A stretch of DNA of 38,493 nt from a virus, in the IMG/VR virus record IMGVR_UViG_3300013372_003230, positions 1 through 38,493 of that record; one strand, 5' to 3'. This document shows positions 5,965 through 13,421 of the stretch, in pieces (positions within the stretch are counted from its first letter, which is position 1; each line of letters opens with the position of its first letter). A program made the position numbers and the translations under genes. The notes under the pieces are model-generated. The model was not told where the DNA came from, ran no database searches, and worked only from the letters and a program-made list of their open reading frames with translations.

Positions 5965-7361
5965 TGGCAAAAGGAACAAACCATCCATCTGTTGCAATAA
6001 GTAAAAACAAGAATTCTAGATCATTAGCCACAGATGTATTTCCTGCTGGCGATAATAAACTTAATATGGGTATGTTATTTAGGTTTGTAAAGTATGAAGT
6101 TAATTATGGCCAAGGCACGAAGGCTATCCAAACAAGGAATATTACAGGTGGCCACGTTGCACTTCCTCTTCCAGATGGATTATCAGATAAACTAGATGTC
6201 AACTATGACATCACTGATTTAGGTTCCGCAGCATTTGCCGCAAATGCAGGAAAGGATACCGTTAATGCCTTCAAAAATGAGGGCGCTATATCTGCTTTAG
6301 GTACGTTGGGCAGTGCTGCAGCGGGCGCCACAGAGTATTTGGCAAGATCGGCACTGAATGCAGTGGGTAGTACTGGGGCAATTGCAAGCCTAGAAACTGG
6401 AAATGTTCCTAATCCATTTACTACAGCTGTTTTTAAAAATGTTACTCTAAAAACTCATACACTAAACTGGACATTGACCCCAGAGACTCCTGAAGACTCT
6501 ATGGCAATTAAAAAAATTGTCAACCTCTTTAGAATGCATGCTCTACCAGGCGTCACACCAGGCAAACCATTCTTGACAATGCCTAATGAAGTTCAGGTTG
6601 TCTTTTTTGGCACAAATGCTCTATACGGATTTGGCAGATGTGTTATTACTAATGTGACAGTAAATTATAATCCAAGAAGTGGTCCAGCGTTTTATAAAAA
6701 TGTGGGACAAGGATTAATTAGTGCACCTCAGCAAGTAGAACTTCAAGTTCAATTAAATGAAGTTGAGGCACTAACAAAAGCCTCATTTGATCCAACTGTT
6801 GGTGGCGATGGTTCAACAGCAGTATCTCAATCCCTTGGTTCAACTACTACTTCTCCCCAGCAGGCAGAAAGACCTGGTAATAAACTAGTTAATCAAAACG
6901 AAAAACAAGATACGCAACATCAAGCAGCTGTTGCAGCAGCAACAACAGAATCAGAAGTACAAGATGAGACTGATAAATTCTTGGCTGGCGCAGATACCAC
7001 AACAAACATAAACAACCCAGCTAAAACATTTGCAGCCGGCAGTGCTTCAGAAAGTTCAGGAGAGGGTAGTGAACAGGTAACACCTGCTACAACTGCCCAA
7101 AGCTCAAATACGGCGGTTAGACAAACATCGTTTAAGGGTACAATTAATGGACCCTTTCAAGCTGTTTATGCTACTGAAATTCAAGCAGAACAAAAAAGAC
7201 TTGGAGATGACCCAAGCTTGCCTGCAAATAAGAGACCATCTCCAGCTAAAAGAAGGATCATTGAAGCACAAGCTAAACAGAATATTGGAGCTAAGCTCAT
7301 TAACGGCACATTGGCGCCAAGAGGCAATGTCACTGTTTCAAATGTAGAACCAGGCGGCTAG
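5964..7361 (+). CDS. gp48: Baseplate tail-tube cap protein gp48-like (465 aa)
   Basis: The protein has a gp48-type core: the N-terminal MGMLFRFVKYEVNY, an LPLPDGLSDKLDVNYD segment, an Ala/Gly-rich helical middle, and a C-terminal tube-like domain with NPFTTAVFKNVTLKTHTLNW, LTPETPEDSMAIKKIVNLFR and VVFFGTNALYGFGRCVITNV. gp48 caps the hub and, with gp54, forms the platform from which the tube grows. T4 gp48 is 364 aa; the extra length is a Gln/Thr/Ala-rich tail after about residue 290 that looks disordered. I start it at ATG 5964, which has AGG seven bases upstream; an in-frame TTG at 5913 lies inside gp4 and is less likely. The gene is divergent from gp4, with 12 bp between the start codons. 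Confidence 0.82.
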   Translation: MAKGTNHPSVAISKNKNSRSLATDVFPAGDNKLNMGMLFRFVKYEVNYGQGTKAIQTRNITGGHVALPLPDGLSDKLDVNYDITDLGSAAFAANAGKDTVNAFKNEGAISALGTLGSAAAGATEYLARSALNAVGSTGAIASLETGNVPNPFTTAVFKNVTLKTHTLNWTLTPETPEDSMAIKKIVNLFRMHALPGVTPGKPFLTMPNEVQVVFFGTNALYGFGRCVITNVTVNYNPRSGPAFYKNVGQGLISAPQQVELQVQLNEVEALTKASFDPTVGGDGSTAVSQSLGSTTTSPQQAERPGNKLVNQNEKQDTQHQAAVAAATTESEVQDETDKFLAGADTTTNINNPAKTFAAGSASESSGEGSEQVTPATTAQSSNTAVRQTSFKGTINGPFQAVYATEIQAEQKRLGDDPSLPANKRPSPAKRRIIEAQAKQNIGAKLINGTLAPRGNVTVSNVEPGG

Positions 7362-7371
7362 GTAATTACTA

Positions 7372-7929
7372 ATGTCAAACAAATATTTTAAAAACTTTCC
7401 TCTTGTAAAATATGGCCAGCATGATGTTAGAAACATTATGCTTAAAGTTGCAGCTGGTAAAAGACTATTTGAAAATTTTGATAACTTCTATCCCTATACG
7501 GTCAAGGAAGGGGAAACATTGACAGAAGTATCATTTAATTATTATGGTTCTGTTGATTATGTTTGGGTTATTGCTTTGTCTAATAATATAATTGATCCTG
7601 TATACGACTGGCCACTATCCCTACAAGATTTTGAAAATTTTATTATTCAGAAATATGGTAGTATAGAAGAAGCATTGAGACCATCCAAGGCAAATTACTA
7701 TTCAAGTTCAGGCTATTCATATTATATGACTAAAACAACATATGAAAATATTGATGAGGTGGACAGAATTGGATGGTCACCAATTGACAACTACACATAC
7801 GAATTTATTAAAAATGAAGAAAAAAGAAAGATTAGATTAATTGATAATTCAATTGTAGTTGATCTAGGTAATGAAATAGAAAAATTACTTAGAAAAGTTA
7901 ATAGACTAAACCAAGAGACTACTGAATAA
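7372..7929 (+). CDS. gp53: Baseplate wedge protein gp53-like
   Basis: The 185-aa protein is close to T4 gp53 (196 aa). It shows a LysM-like N-terminal part (YPYTVKEGETLTEVSFNYYG), the family signature VDYVWVIALSNNIIDPVYDW, and a C-terminal helix. gp53 joins the wedge last and links wedges around the hub. A Shine-Dalgarno-like AGGT lies before the ATG, and the stop overlaps the next start as TAATG. Confidence 0.9.
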   Translation: MSNKYFKNFPLVKYGQHDVRNIMLKVAAGKRLFENFDNFYPYTVKEGETLTEVSFNYYGSVDYVWVIALSNNIIDPVYDWPLSLQDFENFIIQKYGSIEEALRPSKANYYSSSGYSYYMTKTTYENIDEVDRIGWSPIDNYTYEFIKNEEKRKIRLIDNSIVVDLGNEIEKLLRKVNRLNQETTE

Positions 7930-9275
7930 TGTCAACTTTAACAACTGGTGCCCTCATTAAAGATGGGCAGGTTAGCCAATTTGGTTATAAAATTGTATTA
8001 GTTAAGCAGGGTGGCGGCCGCGTTTCTTTGAACACATATGTTAGGTCTTTCAGAATTTTTGAATCTATATTTACTAAATTCACATACATGGAAGGATTAA
8101 TTTTAGATGGTATGAATATTACTCAACGTTTTGGGTTTCAGCCTGGTGATAAATTTGAAGTTGAAATTTATAAGGACCCAAGTGATTCTCCACCAATTGA
8201 AAGACTAGTAAAAAGCTTTATTATTGAAGAGCTTGGTGGTCAAAATAGACCAGATGGCAACAAGGCTGCTAATTATACGTTTAGAGCAGTATCAGAACTT
8301 GGCCATAAAGGTCTCAATGCTAAAGTTAAAAGAAGCTATAGGGGTAAAGCTTCTGCAATTGTTGACAAAATTAATAGTACATTTTTAGATCAAAGTCTAA
8401 AATTTCAAAAAACACCATCTTATGGCAACATAAGATACGTGACAACAGATAATAAGTCAGTGTTAGATGTAATAGAAGATATATCTAAACATTGTATATC
8501 AGCAAGTAACCCTAAAGATGGCAACTATCTATTTTATGAAGCAAGGGATACATGCTTCTTCAAGGCATTAAAGCACATCAGAGCAACAGGTGTTGATCAC
8601 AAGTATAAGCTCGTGGCTAATAAAAATAGAGCTGAACAAACTGAGGATAACTTATTCAGAATAGAGACATTTGTTCACCATGAGTCTATTGACCAGCGTA
8701 AAAACTATTTGGATGGTACTTTAAATAATGTAGTTAGATCGTTTGATTTTATTACTAGAGAAGTAAAAGATACTGATTATGCCATTATAGCTGATAGTAG
8801 ACATGGTAACTTATTTGGGGACAATCTCTTAATGGAGCCTGAAGAAATAAACTTTTTTAGAGCAGATCTTGGCGATGCAGGTCCTAGTGTCTTTTTAAGA
8901 TGTAGTCAAAAAAGTTATAAAGACGGTGAAAAGGACAGCACAGAGGAATTGCTGTCTAAGATTAGACCATATGCAGTTGGCCAGATGGGCTTGCTTAACC
9001 AAACAAGACTAACAATCTCTGTCCTTGGTAACCCAAAAATTTTACCGGGAGATGTAATTGAAATTGAGATGGCCCAGGCTTCAGGTGACTCAACTGTTGA
9101 AGAAAAAGATTTTGTTCTTGGTGGTAAATTTTTAGTAGGAACAGTTGTTCATGCAATAACTGATTCTGATGATTACACATCAATTATAGATTTATATAAA
9201 GATAGTTATGAAAGAAATATTAATTCTTTTAGAAAAGATATTAATAGTTTAGGATTGAGTGAATTGGGAGATTGA
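7929..9275 (+). CDS. gp27: Baseplate hub protein gp27-like (448 aa)
   Basis: The protein lies directly before gp5 and has the layout of a gp27/gpD-type hub. An N-terminal tube-like domain (FGYKIVLVKQGGGRVSLNTY, FRIFESIFTKFTYMEGLILD, FGFQPGDKFEVEIY) is followed by a middle region with LDVIEDISKHCISASNPKDG and GNYLFYEARD, and a second tube-like domain (LTISVLGNPKILPGDVIEIE). In T4, gp27 (391 aa) forms a trimer with two stacked pseudo-hexameric tube domains that bind the gp5 trimer. The TAATG junction with gp53 and the near-overlap with gp5 (ATG three bases after the TGA) suggest coupled translation, fitting a 1:1 gp27-gp5 complex. Confidence 0.8.
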   Translation: MSTLTTGALIKDGQVSQFGYKIVLVKQGGGRVSLNTYVRSFRIFESIFTKFTYMEGLILDGMNITQRFGFQPGDKFEVEIYKDPSDSPPIERLVKSFIIEELGGQNRPDGNKAANYTFRAVSELGHKGLNAKVKRSYRGKASAIVDKINSTFLDQSLKFQKTPSYGNIRYVTTDNKSVLDVIEDISKHCISASNPKDGNYLFYEARDTCFFKALKHIRATGVDHKYKLVANKNRAEQTEDNLFRIETFVHHESIDQRKNYLDGTLNNVVRSFDFITREVKDTDYAIIADSRHGNLFGDNLLMEPEEINFFRADLGDAGPSVFLRCSQKSYKDGEKDSTEELLSKIRPYAVGQMGLLNQTRLTISVLGNPKILPGDVIEIEMAQASGDSTVEEKDFVLGGKFLVGTVVHAITDSDDYTSIIDLYKDSYERNINSFRKDINSLGLSELGD

Positions 9276-9277
9276 CA

Positions 9278-11158
9278 ATGGAAAGCGGCGAAGCAAATTT
9301 TGAATCAATGGTTTGGTTTATTGGAGTTGTTGAGGATGTTAATGATCCATTAAAGATCAATAGAGTCCGTGTGCGATGTCTCAAAATACATAATGCCGAT
9401 AAAAATTTAACTAAAACAGGTGATCTTCCTTGGGCGCCTTTCCTTTCATCTACTGCCCAAATGTCAGCCCCCATGGTCAATCAGGGTGACTGGGTAATAG
9501 GATTTTTTATAGACGGTGCCGCATACCAACAACCAGTTGTTATTGGTTCATTTGTTAGTATTCCTGCAACAAAAGCATTTCCAGCTAAAGGATTTTATGA
9601 CCCATCTGGTGTATATCCTAAGCCAGAGCAGCTTCAAAATCATCCACTTGGGGGTGGAACAAACTCTAGACATGCAAGAGGTCTAGAGGGCGAGGCCGAT
9701 AAAAATGCTATTGCATATTCAAAATCAAGCGTAACAACCAATATTCCAACTGCCGATGGTTCAACATTTGCAGAACCAGAATCTAAATTTGCTGCTGTGT
9801 ATCCAGATAACCACGTGATGGAAACAAATGCCGGTCACGTATTTGAATTGGACGATACTGCTGGTGCAGAGAGGGTACATATTTTTCATATGAAAGGTTC
9901 GTTCATAGAGTTTCATCCGGATGGATCTATTGTTCATAGAGGGGCTGAAAATCGTTACCAAGTTATATTGAAGGATGATAATTTATATGTTGGCGGGACA
10001 TTGAATATGTCAGTGTCGGGTACTGTTAATATTCTGGCTGGCAATAATACAAACATATCAACCGTTGGTGATGCAACATGGAAGGTTGGTGGCAATCTAA
10101 GATTAGATGTTGCCAAGAATTTTGATGTAGCTGTGGGAGGTGAGGTTAATATCGACTCAAGTGGTAAAATGCAATTAGATTCCCAAGGTAGTTTTGGTAT
10201 TGCCTCTGGCGGTTCAGTTGGCATTGATGCAGCTAGCTCAGCAACTTTATATGCTGGTAATCAGTGTGGTATTCGTGGCAGTAAGGTTCAGTTGGATGGT
10301 AGTACAGTACTAGCTAAACCTAAGATTGATATTGGAGGCGGTCCTGTATCCAAACCTTCAAGTGGTCCAACAATTATTATACCAAAAGCCCCTATACCAG
10401 TTTCTGTCAATGGTCCGGGAGCCAGACAAGGTTTTGTGTACGACGGTGTGTTTATTGAAAATAGCCCAAGTATTTTATTACCTGACGCTATTACATCTTA
10501 CAATGTACAACGATCCCAAGAGTATATTGAAAACCCTGATAAATTTAGAAATCCAGCTGCGGCCGAATCTGGTGTTAAGGAAAATTATCCTGGCACGCCA
10601 GAATCAGGCGGTTCGGGGGAGAGTATAATTGTTGACCCAAAAAATGTGCCGCCGTCGGCAGCCGACATATGTGGCTTCTTAAACGAACAATTAAAACTAG
10701 CCGCTAGTGGATATTGGTCTGAGACTGGTATGGGTGGCCGTAGATCAAATCCAAACATTATAAGAATCTGGGAGACACTTGGTATTGACAAAGCGCGATC
10801 TGCATATTGGAGAACTGACCAAACACCATGGTGCATGGGATTTGTTAATTACTGTTTAAAGATATGTGGATATAGATTTGTCCAAACTGCTAGGGCTTAT
10901 GATGCAATCGACGAGCAGAAGCGATATAAGTCAATTCAGATTCCACTAAGCCAAGCTCAATGTGGTGATATTGCTGTCTGGAATTTTTCCCATGTGAATT
11001 TTGTGTTAGGTAAAGAAGGTGGCCGATATGCATTTGTTGGCGGCAACCAGAGTGAAAGGGGCAGGAGAAATGACAATAATCCATCACAAGGCTCTGTAAC
11101 CAAATCTTATGGTCCCCCTAGCAAGATTATTGCTGTTTATAGACCTGTTAAAAAATAA
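9278..11158 (+). CDS. gp5: Baseplate hub spike gp5-like with C-terminal NlpC/P60-CHAP-type peptidase (626 aa)
   Basis: Residues about 10-95 form the gp5 OB-fold (FIGVVEDVNDPLKINRVRVR, GDWVIGFFIDGAAYQQPVVI). After a linker, residues about 225-345 form a beta-helix needle with short Val/Gly repeats (VGGTLNMSVSGTVNILAG, VGGEVNIDSSGKM). T4 gp5 has a lysozyme domain between OB-fold and needle; here it is absent. Instead a C-terminal domain (about 455-626) carries TPWCMGFVNYCL and SHVNFVLG, then FVGGNQS. This resembles TIGR02594/CHAP-type cysteine peptidases, with Cys519 and His572 as likely catalytic residues. It would cleave peptidoglycan cross-links or amide bonds during injection. I chose ATG 9278 (GGGAG seven bases upstream) over an in-frame TTG at 9272. 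Confidence 0.85.
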   Translation: MESGEANFESMVWFIGVVEDVNDPLKINRVRVRCLKIHNADKNLTKTGDLPWAPFLSSTAQMSAPMVNQGDWVIGFFIDGAAYQQPVVIGSFVSIPATKAFPAKGFYDPSGVYPKPEQLQNHPLGGGTNSRHARGLEGEADKNAIAYSKSSVTTNIPTADGSTFAEPESKFAAVYPDNHVMETNAGHVFELDDTAGAERVHIFHMKGSFIEFHPDGSIVHRGAENRYQVILKDDNLYVGGTLNMSVSGTVNILAGNNTNISTVGDATWKVGGNLRLDVAKNFDVAVGGEVNIDSSGKMQLDSQGSFGIASGGSVGIDAASSATLYAGNQCGIRGSKVQLDGSTVLAKPKIDIGGGPVSKPSSGPTIIIPKAPIPVSVNGPGARQGFVYDGVFIENSPSILLPDAITSYNVQRSQEYIENPDKFRNPAAAESGVKENYPGTPESGGSGESIIVDPKNVPPSAADICGFLNEQLKLAASGYWSETGMGGRRSNPNIIRIWETLGIDKARSAYWRTDQTPWCMGFVNYCLKICGYRFVQTARAYDAIDEQKRYKSIQIPLSQAQCGDIAVWNFSHVNFVLGKEGGRYAFVGGNQSERGRRNDNNPSQGSVTKSYGPPSKIIAVYRPVKK

Positions 11159-11171
11159 TGTTAATAGTTAA

Positions 11172-11179
11172 TATAAATA
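11172..11179 (+). promoter_or_regulatory. T4-type late promoter box before gp25
   Basis: TATAAATA lies in the 39-bp gap between gp5 and gp25. Transcription would begin near 11185, giving a leader of about 13 nt that contains the AAAGAGAG ribosome binding site. It should drive the wedge genes 25-6-7 and onward. Confidence 0.8.
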
Positions 11180-11197
11180 ATCATAAAGAGAGTATCT

Positions 11198-11620
11198 ATG
11201 CCTAGCTACACAAAAACAACATCTGCATTTATTAAGAAAAATGCAAGATATTCTGATCTAAGCATTGCACTTGGGTTCAACCCATTCTCTGGCGACCTCA
11301 ACAGAGTGACAGATGTTGATGCTGTAAAGAGATCAGTGAAAAACTTGGTTCTCACTGATAAGTTTGAAAGATTATTAGATCCAAATATTGGCGGTAATGT
11401 AAGGGCAACACTATTTGAGCCAATGTCTGCCCTCACGGAAACAACATTAAAAGATTATATAACTGAAGTAATTGAAAACTATGAGCCAAGAGCTATTTTA
11501 CAAGATGTTATTATTGAAGGAAACTACGATCTAAACCTTTATAATGTCACTATTATGTTTAGAATTGATACTTCAGAAGATCCACAAGCATTAACATTTG
11601 CACTAGAAAGAGTAAGATAA
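11198..11620 (+). CDS. gp25: Baseplate wedge protein gp25-like
   Basis: The 140-aa protein is near the T4 gp25 length (132 aa). It shows the gp25/GPW layout: a LALGFNPFSGDL-like N-terminus (SIALGFNPFSGDLNRV), VKRSVKNLVLTDKFERLLDP, NVRATLFEPMS, and the conserved EPR (NYEPRAIL) near the end. gp25 sits at the inner ring of the baseplate and is proposed to start sheath assembly. It leads an operon, with its own late promoter and an AAAGAGAG ribosome site; gp6 begins 1 base after its stop. Confidence 0.93.
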   Translation: MPSYTKTTSAFIKKNARYSDLSIALGFNPFSGDLNRVTDVDAVKRSVKNLVLTDKFERLLDPNIGGNVRATLFEPMSALTETTLKDYITEVIENYEPRAILQDVIIEGNYDLNLYNVTIMFRIDTSEDPQALTFALERVR

Positions 11621-11621
11621 T

Positions 11622-13421
11622 ATGGCCAATGGATTCCTTACAACCACAGAACTAGATTTTGACAATTACAAAGCTAGTCTTAGAACATTTTTAGGCCAGC
11701 AGGATATCTTCAAGGATTACAACTTTGAAGGATCTAATATGGCTGTGTTACTTGATGTTCTTGCCTATAACACCTACTTAAATGGTGTATATCTTAATAT
11801 GGTTGGTAGTGAAATGTTTTTAGATACAGCGGCACTAAGAGAATCTATTGTATCCCATGCTAAGGAATTAAACTATACGCCACGTTCAAGAACGGCGGCG
11901 GTTGCCTATGTGGATATCATAATTAATCCAGACGACAATCCTGATTCTATTACAATTCCAAAGTATTATGAAATAAATGGTGAAACAAAAGATAACACAA
12001 CATTCTTTTTTACTACAGATGAGACAATTATTGTTAGACCAGTTGGTGGTGTCTATGAGGCATCTAACGTTGCCGTCTATGAAGGTAATATTGTAAAAGA
12101 AGTGTTTATTGCTAATTCATCAACACGTTATCTACTACAGTCAGCAAACGTAGATATTCAATCATTAAATGTAACAGTTAGAGATTCAAACACAGCAACT
12201 ACAGAAACAAAGTGGAATAAAGAAACATTCCTATTTGGCTTAGATAATACAGATAACGTATACTTCATTCAAGGTGCAGAAGACCATCTTTACGAGGTTG
12301 TATTTGGTAATGGAGATATTGGTAAAGCTCTTATTGATGGTAATATTGTAACAATTACCTATAGAGAAACAAATGGGTTAGATGCAAATGGTGTTGAATT
12401 ATTTTCAGCCCCTAATGGTATTGAAACATATGATAATATAGAGCTAGCAACTGTTAGTGCATCTTCTCAAGGATCAGAACACGAAACTGACGAAGAAATC
12501 AAGTTCAACGCACCTCGCTACTTCCCTACACAAAATAGAGCCGTTACAGTAGAAGATTATATTGCTCTAACCAAGCAAGCATTCCCATCCCTAGAAATTG
12601 TTACAGCGTATGGTGGTGAAGAGACAGAACCTAAGCAATATGGTAAGGTAATTGTTGCGGCTAAACCAATTGGTGGTACTAAGTTACCTACACCACTAAA
12701 GACACAAATTTTTAACTTCTTAAAGGAAAGATCTGCTATCTCTATTGACCCAGTTGTTATAGACCCAGAATACTTCTTTGCAGAAGTTGTGACAGAAGTA
12801 CTCTACAATATTAATGAAACAACAAGATCTGAAAGAGATATTGAAGCTCTTGTTGAATCAACCATTCTTGATTTTGGTGATGCCAATCTCGCTAAGTTTG
12901 GTTCTGATCTTAGATACTCAAAACTTGTCAAAGCAATTGATGATTCAGAAGCTGCTATTATTAGTAATAATACAGAACTAAGAATTATTAAGAATGTTGA
13001 GGTTGATACAGGTATTCCATTTAGAATTGCATTCTCCTTTGAAAATGAATTAAAAAAAGAAGTGTCAACAACAAGAAAAATTTATGAAGACACAACATCC
13101 ACAATTGAGTCTTCGTTGTTTACATTCAATTTAAATGATATAGATTACCTTGCCAAAATTAAAGATGATACCCAAGGCAATCTAATGATTGTATCTGTTG
13201 TCAATGGAGTTGTACAGTTATTGAAAGATAAAGTTGGTACGGTTGATTATACCAATGGTACAATATCTATTGGTGCTATTGTATACGATGATGTTGGTTT
13301 AGATAATGAATTAGAAATTTATGGTAGAACAAAAAAGTTAGATATAGAAACAAATGCTAATAAGGTCCTTCAGGTTGTATCTGGAAACCTTGTTGTGTCA
13401 GCCCGCGGCATTAGAGCATAA
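11622..13421 (+). CDS. gp6: Baseplate wedge protein gp6-like (599 aa)
   Basis: The N-terminal region (LTTTELDFDNYKASLRTFL, GSNMAVLLDVLAYNTYLNG, DTAALRESIVSHAKELNYTP) is characteristic of the gp6/gpJ wedge family. The middle has VFGNGDIGKAL and APRYFPTQNRAVTVEDYIAL, also family hallmarks. T4 gp6 is 660 aa and forms the continuous inner ring that changes shape on contraction. It is joined to gp7 by a TAATG overlap, fitting the (gp6)2-gp7 core wedge complex. Confidence 0.95.
   Translation: MANGFLTTTELDFDNYKASLRTFLGQQDIFKDYNFEGSNMAVLLDVLAYNTYLNGVYLNMVGSEMFLDTAALRESIVSHAKELNYTPRSRTAAVAYVDIIINPDDNPDSITIPKYYEINGETKDNTTFFFTTDETIIVRPVGGVYEASNVAVYEGNIVKEVFIANSSTRYLLQSANVDIQSLNVTVRDSNTATTETKWNKETFLFGLDNTDNVYFIQGAEDHLYEVVFGNGDIGKALIDGNIVTITYRETNGLDANGVELFSAPNGIETYDNIELATVSASSQGSEHETDEEIKFNAPRYFPTQNRAVTVEDYIALTKQAFPSLEIVTAYGGEETEPKQYGKVIVAAKPIGGTKLPTPLKTQIFNFLKERSAISIDPVVIDPEYFFAEVVTEVLYNINETTRSERDIEALVESTILDFGDANLAKFGSDLRYSKLVKAIDDSEAAIISNNTELRIIKNVEVDTGIPFRIAFSFENELKKEVSTTRKIYEDTTSTIESSLFTFNLNDIDYLAKIKDDTQGNLMIVSVVNGVVQLLKDKVGTVDYTNGTISIGAIVYDDVGLDNELEIYGRTKKLDIETNANKVLQVVSGNLVVSARGIRA

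Noticed and set aside
5951-5984. Longer gp4 starting at ATG 5984
   Set aside because: The added residues (MVCSFCHINTY) have no counterpart in T4 gp4, and the late promoter box lies inside this extension, so late transcripts could not encode it.
11159-11197. Terminator between gp5 and gp25
   Set aside because: The gap contains only AT-rich sequence, a late promoter box and a ribosome site; no stem with a T-run is visible.
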